Source: Zeus faber
Lineage: Eukaryota > Chordata > Actinopteri > Zeiformes > Zeidae
DNA length: 64,000 bases
Assembly: GCA_960531495.1 (NCBI GenBank)
Contig: OY482862.1
Span: 17,892,267 to 17,956,266 of the forward strand
Direction of reading: 5' to 3'
Shown: positions 23,898 to 35,016 of the stretch, in pieces
Position numbering within the stretch: position 1 is the stretch's first letter
How the letters are laid out: every line of letters starts with the position of its first letter
Program-made: the position numbers and the translations under genes
The notes under the pieces: model-generated
Seen by the model: only the letters and a program-made list of their open reading frames with translations
The model's database searches: none
Told to the model about the DNA's origin: nothing

Positions 23898-24841
23898 CTG
23901 ACACGGCAGACATGAGTCCTGACAAATGACAAGCGGCAAACCACACGGGCGGGGCTCTTCAAACACAAGCGGAGGGATTTTTTTATTTTGTTTTGCACGC
24001 ATTTCGTCTCAGAGCAGCCGCCGCGGGGAGGGAGGAGGCCGCGGCGTCCCTCATGCCCCCGGTGTCCGGCCGCAATGGGAGAAGTCTTCCTAAAGTTGCA
24101 AGTCTGGGTGTTCTTTCTAATACGTGCAAAGATGTGTGCACGCACTCACACGAGGCATTTTAGTTTTTCAGGAAAAACGATTCAAGATGATTAAAGGTCC
24201 AGAATAATCAAGGCGCATTGCGTCTATTCGGTATAAATTAAGTGTATAACTGATGGAACGACGCCTCGCTGTCGTGAACTTGGGTGAACAAATCGATAAT
24301 TGATTTCTAGTCTGACTACGTGAAGATGCAGCACGATATCACGGTAATCACAAACAGCATTTGCCTTTTACGTATGGGCTTATATTTAAAGTGTCAAAAT
24401 GAGCGTGTTTTATGTTAACTATAAAACGTTTTTTTAGGAATACAAGTTTATGGGCATAAGTTCAATAAGTTACAGTTAAAAAGAGACACACATTACACAT
24501 TACTGGCCTACGGAGGGCCTCTAATAGTCAGATAAACACATCGATTCGACAATTGTACAGCGACAACTGTTTCTGTGGAAGTCAAAACAAATTGTCTGGA
24601 TGGGGGCGTTTTTTTTTTTTATGAATTTGCATAGCACTTAAACTTCCATGCGTCTACAATGAGAGTACGAGGTTGAGCCAAGTGTCAATCAGTTCATTCT
24701 AAAATTACCCCAAAGGCCCAATTGCATTACACAGTTGTTGTTGTTGTTGTTTTCTTTTCTTTATGGTCCGTAAATATGGATGTGGGCGCTAAGTCGAGAA
24801 GGCTGAACATCTATTTGACTGAATTGCTGTTGACCAATAAT

Positions 24842-24877
<36 letters not shown>

Positions 24878-24891
24878 AATAATAAAAATAA

Positions 24892-24923
<32 letters not shown>

Positions 24924-25184
24924 CTAAACAATAGTGAAAATAATTATCATTACAACAATAATCAATACGTAGCGGCTTGAAGGTTACTTTCCACACCGAG
25001 ACCCATCCGCCACAGCCCCCAGTGTTATCCCAGCCCACACGGGACTTCCTCTGCACACAGTTCCGCGGTAGTTGTGCAGCGCGGCAGCCCATTCAGCCGG
25101 CGGACGTCGACGAGCGCGTCCCCCCACCCCTCACCCCGGGGCGGAGGCGAGGCCGGCGCGGCGTCGCGGGGGCCGGCTCCTTAC
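23898..25184 (-). other. tank 5' UTR intron
   Basis: Intron between the non-coding first exon and coding exon 1. It contains an (AAC)n(AAT)n tract at 24,838-24,923 and no recognised gene. Confidence 0.65.
24838..24923. repeat. (AAC)n(AAT)n microsatellite
   Basis: Trinucleotide AAC run changing to AAT; produces poly-Asn and poly-Leu frames that are not genes. Confidence 0.95.
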
Positions 25185-25470
25185 CTTCATCGGCGTCAAA
25201 GTCGCGGCGATCCGGGCGTCGCTCTGCGAACGGCGCGGGGAGGCGAGAGGAAGCGTCGCTCGCACGTCGCGTTCCGCCGAACCCGAGCCCGGCCGGGAAC
25301 TTCCCGCGGGGAATCCCCTCCGCGCGCCGCGCACTTCCGGCTTGCGGCCCTCCGACCAATCAGCGTCGAGGCAGAGAGTCCGAGTTGGCGCGTGAGAGGT
25401 TCGGGTTCTTCTTTCGGGAGGTTTTTCTGCTGCGCTCGAGCTTCCTGCGACGACAACACAACCTGCTACA
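25060..25470 (-). promoter_or_regulatory. tank CpG-island promoter and 5' exon
   Basis: A dense CpG island. On the minus strand a donor AAG|GTAAGG sits at 25,185, so a non-coding first exon ends there. Upstream are two palindromes of NF-kappaB type (25,295-25,305 GGGAACTTCCC and 25,308-25,318 GGGGAATCCCC), an ETS-type CCGGAAGT (25,332-25,339, minus strand) and an inverted CCAAT box (25,356-25,360). There is no TATA box. The start site is probably within about 25,250-25,340 (inference). Confidence 0.65.
25295..25318. promoter_or_regulatory. Tandem NF-kappaB-type palindromes
   Basis: GGGAACTTCCC and GGGGAATCCCC, separated by two bases, both fit the consensus GGGRNNYYCC. They lie in the tank promoter or early 5' UTR. 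Since TANK acts in NF-kappaB signalling, feedback control is plausible. Confidence 0.6.
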
Positions 25471-26420
25471 GGCGCCTGGAGCTGACTGTGAGGGCTTGAG
25501 ACAGAGTCCGTGCCAATTATCACAGGTTCACTCTGTTTCTTTTAACTTTAGGTAGAGTTCCCCCTAATTATAGCAGGTTAACTTTGTTTATTATAACTTT
25601 AGACTGAGTTAATCCTAATTATAGCAGGTTAACTTTGTTTATTATAACTTTAGATAGAGTTCCCCCTAATTATAGCAGGTTAACTTTGTTTATTATAACT
25701 TTAGATAGAGTTCCCCCTAATTATAGCAGGTTAACTTTGTTTATTTTAACTTTAGACAGAGTTCACCCTAATTATAGCAGGTTTACTTTGTTTATTATAA
25801 CTTTAGATAGAGTTTATCATTAATTATAACAGGTTAACTTTGTTTATTATAACTTTAGGTAGAGTTCACCCTAATTATAGCAGGTTAACTTTGTTTATTA
25901 TAACTTTAGATAGAGTTAACCCTAATTATAACAGGTTTACTTTGTTTATTATAACTTAAGATAGAGTTCACCCTAATTATAGCAGGCTAACTTTGTTTAT
26001 TATAACTTTAGATAGAGTTAACCCTAATTATAGCAGGTTAACTTTGTTTATTATAACTTTAGACAGAGTTAATCCTAATTATAGCAGGTTAACTTTGTTT
26101 ATTATAACTTTAGACAGAGTTAATCCTAATTATAACAGGTTTACTTTGTTTATTATAACTTTAGATAGAGTTTATCATTAATTATAACAGGTTAACTTTG
26201 TTTATTATAACTTTAGATAGAGTTAACCCTAATTATAGCAGGTTAACTTTGTTTATTATAACTTTAGACAGAGTTAATCCTAATTATAAGAGGTTAACTT
26301 TGTTTATTATAACTTTAGATAGAGTTTATCCTAATTATAACAGGTTTACTTTGTTTATCATAACTTTAGATAGAGTTAATCCTAATTATAACAGGTTTAC
26401 TCTGTTTATTATAACTTTAG

Positions 26421-26828
26421 AAAGAGTTAATCCTAATTATAACAGGTTTACTTTGTTTATTATAACTTTAGATAGAGTTAATCCTTATTATAACAGGTTT
26501 ACTTTGTTTATTATAACTTTAGATAGAGTTAATCCTAATTATAACAGGTTTACTTTGTTTATTATAACTTTAGATAGAGTTTATCCTAATTATAACAGGT
26601 TTACTTTGTTTATTATAACTTTAGAAAGAGTTAATCCTAATTATAACAGGTTTACTTTGTTTATTATAACTTTAGATAGAGTTAATCCTTATTATAACAG
26701 GTTTACTTTGTTTGTTATAACTTTAGATAGAGTTTATCCTAATTATAACAGGTTTACTTTGTTTATTATAACTTTAGATAGAGTTAATCCTAATTATAAC
26801 AGGTTTACTTTGTTTATTATAACTTTAG
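26421..26828 (+). repeat. 204-bp higher-order duplication inside the minisatellite
   Basis: The diagnostic variants GAAAGAG and CCTTATTATAAC recur with the same neighbours 204 bases apart (GAAAGAG at about 26,420 and 26,624), showing a block of four units duplicated together. Confidence 0.75.
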
Positions 26829-28209
26829 ATAGAGTTTATCCTAATTATAGCAGGTTAACTTTGTTTATTATAACTTTAGACAGAGTTAATCCTAATTATA
26901 ACAGGTTTACTCTGTTTATTTTAACTTTAGATAGAGTTCACCCTAATTATAGCAGGTTAACTTTGTTTATTATAACTTTACATAGAGTTTATCATTAATT
27001 ATAACAGGTTTACTCTGTTTATTATAACTTTAGACAGAGTTAATCCTAATTATAGCAGGTTAACTTTGTTTATTATAACTTTAGATAGAGTTCATCCTAA
27101 TTATAACAGGTTAACTTTGTTTATTATAACTTTAGACAGAGTTAATCCTAATTATAGCAGGTTAACTTTGTTTATTATAACTTTAGATAGAGTTCACCCT
27201 AATTATAACAGGTTTACTTTGTTTATTATAACTTTAGATAGAGTTCACCCTAATTATAGCAGGTTAACTTTGTTTATTATAACTTTAGATAGAGTTCATC
27301 CTAATTATAACAGGTTAACTTTGTTTATTATAACTTTAGACAGAGTTAATCCTAATTATAGCAGGTTAACTTTGTTTATTATAACTTTAGACAGAGTTAA
27401 CCCTAATTATAGCAGGTTAACTTTGTTTATTATAACTTTAGACAGAGTTAACCCTAATTATAGCAGGTTAACTTTGTTTATTATAACTTTAGACAGAGTT
27501 AATCCTAATTATAACAGGTTTACTTTGTTTATTATAACTTTAGATAGAGTTCACCCTAATTATAGCAGGTTAACTTTGTTTATTATAACTTTAGATAGAG
27601 TTAACCCTAATTATAGCAGGTTAACTTTGTTTATTATAACTTTAGACAGAGTTAATCCTAATTATAACAGGTTAACTTTGTTTATTATAACTTTAGACAG
27701 AGTTTATCCTAATTATAACAGGTTTACTTTGTTTATTATAACTTTAGATAGAGTTTATCCTAATTATAGCAGGTTAACTTTGTTTATTTTAACTTTAGGT
27801 AGAGTTCACCCTAATTATAGCAGGTTTACTCTGTTTATTATAACTTTAGACAGAGTTAATCCTAATTATAGCAGGTTAACTTTGTTTACTATAACTTTCG
27901 ATAGAGTTAATCCTAATTATAACAGGTTTACTTTGTTTATCATAACTTTAGATAGAGTTCATCCTAATTATAACAGGTTTACTCTGTTTATTATAACTTT
28001 AGACAGAGTTAATCCTAATTATAGCAGGTTAACTTTGTTTATTATAACTTTAGATAGAGTTCATCCAAATTACAACAGGTTTACTTTGTTTATTATAACT
28101 TTAGATAGAGTTAATCCTAATTATAACAGGTTTACTCTGTTTATTATAACTTTAGACAGAGTTAATCCTAATTATAGCAGGTTAACTTTGTTTATTATTA
28201 CTTTAGATA

Positions 28210-29336
28210 GAGTTCATCCAAATTATAACAGGTTAACTTTGTTTATTATAACTTTAGATAGAGTTCATCCTAATTATAACAGGTTTACTTTGTTTATTAT
28301 AACTTTAGAAAGAGTTAATCCTAATTATAACAGGTTTACTTTGTTTATTATAACTTTAGACAGAGTTAATCCTAATTATAACAGGTTTACTCTGTTTATT
28401 ATAACTTTAGACAGAGTTAATCCTAATTATAGCAGGTTAACTTTGTTTATTATAACTTTAGATAGAGTTTATCATTAATTATAACAGGTTTACTTTGTTT
28501 ATTATAACTTTAGATAGAGTTCATCCTAATTATAACAGGTTTACTTTGTTTATTATAACTTGAGATAGAGTTTATCATTAATTATAACAGGTTTACTTTG
28601 TTTATTATAACTTTAGATAGAGTTAATCCTAATTATAACAGGTTTACTTTGTTTATTATAACTTTAGATAGAGTTAATCCTAATTATAACAGGTTTACTT
28701 TGTTTATTATAACTTTAGATAGAGTTCACCCTAATTATAACAGGTTTACTTTGTTTATTATAACTTTAAATAGAGTTCATCCTAATTATAACAGGTTAAC
28801 TTTGTTTATTATAACTTTAGATAGAGTTCATCCTAATTATAACAGGTTTACTTTGTTTATTATAACTTTAGAAAGAGTTAATCCTAATTATAACAGGTTT
28901 ACTTTGTTTATTATAACTTTAGACAGAGTTAATCCTAATTATAACAGGTTTACTCTGTTTATTATAACTTTAGACAGAGTTAATCCTAATTATAGCAGGT
29001 TAACTTTGTTTATTATAACTTTAGATAGAGTTTATCATTAATTATAACAGGTTTACTTTGTTTATTATAACTTTAGATAGAGTTCATCCTAATTATAACA
29101 GGTTTACTTTGTTTATTATAACTTTAGATAGAGTTTATCATTAATTATAACAGGTTTACTTTGTTTATTATAACTTTAGATAGAGTTAATCCTAATTATA
29201 ACAGGTTTACTTTGTTTATTATAACTTTAGATAGAGTTAATCCTAATTATAACAGGTTTACTTTGTTTATTATAACTTTAGATAGAGTTCACCCTAATTA
29301 TAACAGGTTTACTTTGTTTATTATAACTTTAAATAG
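28210..29336 (+). repeat. 563-bp higher-order duplication inside the minisatellite
   Basis: Units with private variants (GAAAGAG, and 52-base units at about 28,467/28,570 versus 29,030/29,133) recur at an exact offset of 563 bases, equal to nine 51-base plus two 52-base units. Confidence 0.8.
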
Positions 29337-30784
29337 AGTTCATCCTAATTATAACAGGTTTACTTTGTTTATTATAACTTTAGATAGAGTTCATCCTAAT
29401 TATAGCAGGTTAACTTTGTTTATTATAACTTTAGATAGAGTTCACCCTAATTATAGCAGGTTAACTTTGTTTATTATAACTTTAGATAGAGTTCATCCTA
29501 ATTATAACAGGTTTACTTTGTTTATTATAACTTTAGATAGAGTTCACCCTAATTATAGCAGGTTAACTTTGTTTATTTTTACTTAAGATAGAGTTCATCC
29601 TAATTATAACAGGTTTACTTTGTTTATTATAACTTTAGATAGAGTTCACCCTAATTATAACACGTTCACCCTGTTTATTATAACTATAGATAGAGTTTAT
29701 CATTAATTATAACAGGTTTACTCTGTTTATTTTAACTTTAGATAGAGTTCACCCTAATTATAGCAGGTTAACTTTGTTTATTATAACTTTAGATAGAGTT
29801 TATCATTAATTATAACAGGTTTACTTTGTTTATTATAACTTAAGATAGAGTTCACCCTAATTATAGCAGGTTAACTTTGTTTATTTTTACTTAAGATAGA
29901 GTTCATCCTAATTATAACAGGTTTACTTTGTTTATTATAACTTTAGATAGAGATAACCTTAATTATAACAGCTTTACTTTGTTTATTATAACTTTAGATA
30001 GTTAATCCTAATTATAGCAGGTTTACTTTGTTTATTATAACTTTAGATAGAGTTCATCCTAATTATAACAGGTTTACTTTGTTTATTATTACTTTAGATA
30101 GAGTTCACCCTAATTATAACAGGTTTACTTTGTTTATTATAACTTTAGATAGAGTTAATCCTAATTATAACAGGTTTACTTTGTTTATTATAACTTTAGA
30201 TAGAGTTTATCATTAATTATAACAGGTTAACTTTGTTTATTATAACTTTAGATAGAGTTAATCCTAATTATAACAGGTTAACTTTGTTTATTATAACTTT
30301 AGACAGAGTTAATCCTAATTATAGCAGGTTAACTTTGTTTATTATTACTTTAGATAGAGTTCATCCTAATTATAACAGGTTTACTTTGTTTATTATAACT
30401 TTAGATAGAGTTTATCATTAATTATAACAGGTTTACTCTGTTTATTACAACTTCAGATAGAGTACATCCTCATTACAATATGTTAACTTTGTTTATTATA
30501 ACTTTAGATAGAGTTTATCATTAAATACAACAGGTTTACTTTGTTTATTATAACTTTAGATAGAGTTTATCATTAATTATAACAGGTTTACTCTGTTTAT
30601 TACAACTTCAGATAGAGTACATCCTCATTACAATAGGTTAACTTTGTTTATTATAACTTTAGATAGAGTTTATCCTTAATTATAACAGGTATACTTTGTT
30701 TATTATAACATTAGATTGAGTTAATCCTAATTATAACAGGTATACCTTGTTTATTATAACTTTAGATGAGGTTAAAACGAAAAT

Positions 30785-30920
30785 ATAAAGTTACAATAAA
30801 TAAAGGTAATCTTTTATAAGTAGAGTTAAGGTGAGGGTTTGCAATATCTAAAGTTATGATACATAAACGTAATCTGTTATTGCAAGGGTATGGATAAAAA
30901 ATTGTATTTATCATAACTTC
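30785..30920 (-). repeat. Diverged minisatellite units in inverted orientation
   Basis: TAAAGTTACAATAAATAAAG at 30,786 and CTAAAGTTATGATACATAAA at 30,848 match the reverse complement of the 51-base unit at roughly 80%. A direct-orientation TTTATCATAACTTCA follows at about 30,907, forming a short hairpin with the second copy. Confidence 0.6.
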
Positions 30921-30924
30921 AAAC

Positions 30925-31195
30925 CCCAGTTGTGGAAGAAGTACTTTGACATTTTATTAAGTAAAAATACAAAGACCCTCACACTACTTTCCTCTGGTAA
31001 AGGTGAAGGCACCACACTAACATTTCTAAGTAAAAGTATATAATTGCTTGTTCTTAAATGTACTTAAATTATTAAAGTCAAAGTACTCAATGTGACAGTA
31101 GATGTAAGAGTAATTTTGGGTCAGGCTATTTGTAGTACTACTTAAGTAGAAGTACAAAAACAAAAGAAGTATTCTCACACCATTGCAAAACTCAA
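30925..31195. mobile_element. Dispersed teleost repeat with AAGTAAAAGTA motifs
   Basis: Begins AGTTGTGGAAGAAGTACTTT and has several AAGTAAAAGTA / TACTTAAGTA words, a pattern common in fish genomes. Non-coding and non-autonomous. I cannot name the family with certainty. Confidence 0.5.
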
Positions 31196-31549
31196 AAATA
31201 TTTGGCGAATCTCTAACGAACAATGTTTTATTTTGAAACGTTATAATAGGCTATGATTCGGGTTGAGGGTTAGGACTAAGGTTAAATACAATAAATAACG
31301 ATAACCTGGCATGGTAACATGAACAGTTATGAATCGAATATCTCCTTCGAGTATCATTAAAGTACTATGTTATCTTATCAACACATTGACTAAGTGATTA
31401 AATGTTCAACCTACTGACAATATGCTCAGGAGTAGGGTTATGGTTAGGTTAGGGTTTTTAAACATAAGAAAAAAATAATACCATAGCTATGAAATAGAAT
31501 GCACTGGTGCACGCTATACGTTACTTACTTTTGGAATCCTTTTAGGAAG

Positions 31550-32060
31550 TTTTATGAAAGAAAGGGGTTCAAATAGGTCAGGGTTAGGATTGGGGTTGGG
31601 GTTACATGTAGGACAGGGATTAAAGGTTGGGGTAGGATAATGAGGGATTTAGGGTTAAGATCAGAGTAGCAGGCAAGGGAATCATCTATCAAGAGAAAAG
31701 AGGTTAGGGTAAGGATTAGGGTTAGGATTGGGATAGGGATAAAGGGCAAGAAGTAAAAAGCCTGAATGTCTAAGGTTAGGATAGGGTTAGAGCTAGGATC
31801 AAACCAGTTGTTTATTTTCAAGAAAGGGCCGGTAAAAAAAGATGGAGGGGTCAGAGGTCAACTAACTTTAGGTTAGGTTAGGTACGGTTAGGATAGGTTG
31901 GGTTGGGTACGGTTAGGTTAGTTTGGGTTGGGTTGGGTTAGGTTAGGGTAAAGTTGGGTTAGGTTAGGGTTAGGTTAGGTTAGATTAGGTTAGGTAAAGT
32001 TAGGTTAGGTTAGGTTAGATTAGGTTAGGTTAGGTTAGGTTAGGTTGGGTTGGGTTAGGG
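31550..32060 (+). repeat. Telomere-like TTAGGG / TTAGG degenerate array
   Basis: Degenerate TTAGGG words from about 31,570 pass into a purer TTAGG pentamer array at 31,860-32,055, with TTGGG variants. An internal site, not a chromosome end. Confidence 0.8.
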
Positions 32061-32396
32061 TAAATAAAGAAACAATACGATACAAATCATTCCATACAAA
32101 CCCAGTGGCCAATTTCTGGAGGTTTATTCTAATAAAGAAAGTGCAGATTCTGCACAAACCATGATAGTGGCCTGTCATAATGATGTGAAAGCTCATTGCC
32201 AAGTATTCAGAATGAGATTTCACCTGCTGCACGTTTACAACAAATTCACATATTATAATAATTTGACTAAGGTTATCACACTAACTGGTGCTAAATCTAA
32301 TCTAACGTGGGGTTCCCAAACTGCGGTCTGCGGCCCCCCTACAGATCCCTGCAGGGATTGCAGCGGGTTGGCAGCAAAATTATACAGCATTATACA

Positions 32397-32397
<1 letters not shown>

Positions 32398-32449
<52 letters not shown>

Positions 32450-32453
32450 TAGT

Positions 32454-32486
<33 letters not shown>
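32398..32486. repeat. (AT)n(AC)n compound microsatellite
   Basis: AT dinucleotides, a short non-repeat spacer, then TA and AC runs. Confidence 0.95.
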
Positions 32487-32634
32487 GTTTTTGGTTGGTG
32501 GCCAGTGAAATGTGGCCAGTGGGCAGCATTCGTCTAAGCGCCCGGGGACTTGGTACCAAGTGTCCATCGCTGGTCGGACGATGGTGATGTGTGCATGTTT
32601 TTGGAGGGGGTCCTTACTGATGGTAGGTAGAGGA

Positions 32635-32637
<3 letters not shown>

Positions 32638-32671
<34 letters not shown>

Positions 32672-32706
32672 TATATACTGTATACATATATATTTATATA
32701 TATATT
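32638..32706. repeat. (AT)n tract
   Basis: AT dinucleotide run followed by CAGTATATACTGTATAC palindromic sequence and more TA steps. Confidence 0.9.
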
Positions 32707-33479
32707 TTGTTGTTGTTTAATTGTTATATGGCTAAAGTTTTTTTGATTTACCCCATTAATACCCTTCCCTGGATGAGTGAGGCAGGCCTATCTATTTTCA
32801 CCTGAAGTACTTCCCATTGATAGCCAGCAGATGGCAGATAAGTGATTTCTTTCTCACCGTGGGCAGATCCAAAGTATGTCTTTTTTTTTTTTTTTTTTTT
32901 TTTTAATCGTTCCAAATTTAAGTCATGAGAACTAGGCCGTGTATCTAGCTACTGCACATTGTGTGTGGGAGCAATGTATTTTTCTGGTGATATCTGGAAA
33001 ATAAATGGAATCGAGCTCTCAGAACCCCCACAGAACGACACGCACAAGGACTTTTTACAATAACATCTAAAGCAGAATTCTGTGTAACTCAGCTGATCAT
33101 GTGTTGCATTGAAATTCACGGCTTAGTGTTTGAATAATGATTGTCCTTTTGCATGGAATCACTTTGATGTAGTCGCATGCCACAGATGGCAGCTTTTTGC
33201 AATGTAAGCCACTGACCTACATCCTCTGCACACCTTTATAGCCATGTGAGAATGTCTGTTAGAGTATTTTGCATTCTTCTCTCCCTTATCTGTGTGCCTC
33301 ACACAGCGCCTGCTGACTGACCACCAAAAGCAGAAATGGACATCCTGGAATTTGTGATTAACGTCTTCATTTCCCATAAAAGAAAAAGGAAGAGTAGAGT
33401 TTCACTTTTGTGCTTGCTGAAATGGAAATGTTGACGTTGGGAATTAATAATAAAAAATAAATAAATAGCGACACCAGGA

Positions 33480-34920
33480 AAGTACTACCAAAAATATATA
33501 TATATAATAATAAATCTAGTTTAATTAATTGTTTTGCTCTCGTCAAGGCTGGGTTAGGGTAACTGTTAGGGTAAAACAGTGATTGTCAATAGAAATGTTC
33601 AGAAAACAGTGACAGAAATACTTCCAGATATTAAAATAATCTTCAGCTGAGACCAAAAGCAAGGGAACTAAAATTTGTCTGTTTTGACTAAAATATAACA
33701 TAGTGTTTAAAAAAATAATAATACATTGGGGTCATTACACTGAAATAGACTAAACACCTGATCAAGGAAAGAAAAGTTACAAAACAAATGACGTGAAAGC
33801 TACGTAAACTTATCTTTCCAGACAAGGTCAACGGAATGCACCTTGTATTGACCACCAATAGACAGGGCCGGGGGAAGAAGCCCTGGAATGGGATCAAGTC
33901 GAAAAGCCGCTCCGGTCTCTGCTCTCCGTGTGAGTGGGTGTCCGTTGGGCTGAGGGCCTTTTTGAGGGCCCCCAGGTCCGGAGCAGTGGGGCTCCAGTGG
34001 TGGGGCTCCTCGGACCCACGCCATCCTCCGTGTGGGAGTCCTGCCTCTGTGGCAGGACTCCCACATGTGGGTGTCCTCCACGGGCCTCGCAGACATTCCA
34101 AGCTCAACCTCTTACCCTGCTGAGAATGACTTACACATCCAGACTGCCCCAAAACAACCCCAATTCAGATAAAAGCTTCAGGAGATTCCCCGAAAACGAC
34201 GCGTGGAAGAAGGCCGTGAATTAAAGGCTTTAGGTTCTCCACGCGCCTCACTTTACGTAGGATTTATGGCGGGCTGGGTACTCTTTGCTTTGCGGGTTTT
34301 GCACGAGGGCTGTCCCTTTCAGATTTGGTTATATGGGTTTAGCAATTACTTGAAAAATGAACCATAGGTTGCATCATGGATTATTTTAAATCATTGAACA
34401 CATTTTTGTTCACATTTGTATAATTGTTGTCAGTCCAGCAGAACTGTTGTTCTGAATGGGTGTTAAGGCAAAAATATATTATCCTTTCATGATGTAAATG
34501 TACATCCAAACATTTTATAATTTTTTTGATTCCTTTTTATTTTCTGCAGTTTATCTGATTACATATTCATTAATTTGCTTGTGGGGTGAGGTTTGTTTTT
34601 TTTTTAGCTCAAACGAGAGGAATACCGATGGGAATGGAAAGAAACAACAATAACATATAGCAGCAATAGTATGCAGCAGCTCAGCTGAGACACTAATAAG
34701 CAAAATGCATTTTAATGGTGCATTTTAGACACCCTGGTTAGGGAGTTAAGATAATTCCCCAGTAAATGACCACTGGCTGAGTTCAAGAAGGCTTGCATTC
34801 CATCTGATCAGCTTCCTCGCATGTCTGGAAGTGAGCTCTGAGGATGAGCAGACGAGGAAAGGAGGAACAGATCGACAGACTGATAAGGACAGAGCCAGAG
34901 CGAGCGAGGAACACTGTGCT
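33480..34920. other. Gene-free region with a GC-rich insert-like patch
   Basis: AT-rich sequence interrupted by a GC-rich patch at about 33,860-34,110, which contains a perfect hairpin. Open frames on both strands through this patch are not recognisable proteins. Confidence 0.4.
34031..34065. repeat. Perfect 15-bp inverted repeat
   Basis: TGTGGGAGTCCTGCC and its exact reverse complement separated by TCTGT. Confidence 0.85.
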
Positions 34921-34925
34921 GTCTG

Positions 34926-34928
<3 letters not shown>

Positions 34929-35014
<86 letters not shown>

Positions 35015-35016
35015 TC
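34929..35016. repeat. (TC)n(AC)n microsatellite
   Basis: About 34 TC dinucleotides followed by about 9 AC dinucleotides. The polypurine/polypyrimidine run can form triplex DNA. Confidence 0.97.

Larger units (their letters stand above)
25514..30770 (+). repeat. 51-bp minisatellite, about 103 copies
   Basis: A head-to-tail array of a 51-base AT-rich unit (parts: AACTTTGTTTATTATAAC, TTTAGATAGAGTTAATCC, TAATTATAACAGG). Variation is concentrated at a few positions: TAGCAGGTTAAC versus TAACAGGTTTAC, and TTAATCC, TTCACCC, TTCATCC, TTTATCC. Some units are 52 bases (TTTATCATTAATT). The first and last units are the most diverged. Because 51 is a multiple of three, the array forms long open frames with a 17-residue period (LFIITLDRVNPNYNRFT). 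These end at every 52-base unit and are not genes. Confidence 0.97.
32061..33480. other. Gene-free region with AT-dinucleotide tracts
   Basis: Contains (AT)n at 32,398-32,444 and 32,639-32,668, a poly-T run near 32,880-32,904, and a GGGTTCCCAAACTGCGG word at about 32,310 that resembles the end of a common dispersed repeat. No gene recognised. Confidence 0.5.

Noticed and set aside
24977-25555. 192-codon plus-strand frame over the tank promoter
   Set aside because: CpG-island artefact; the splice donor and promoter motifs support the minus strand.
26198-28478. Long open frames of 266 and 470 codons with a 17-residue repeat
   Set aside because: They arise because the 51-base minisatellite unit is a multiple of three and lacks stops in one frame. 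They end at each 52-base unit, and there is no start context, splice structure or domain.
25514-30770. CRISPR array or satellite centromere
   Set aside because: There are no spacers, units are head-to-tail without unique inserts, the host is a vertebrate, and the array is far too short and gene-adjacent for a centromere.
31860-32055. True chromosome end
   Set aside because: The motif is mostly TTAGG, degenerate, and followed by 32 kb of ordinary sequence including rbms1.
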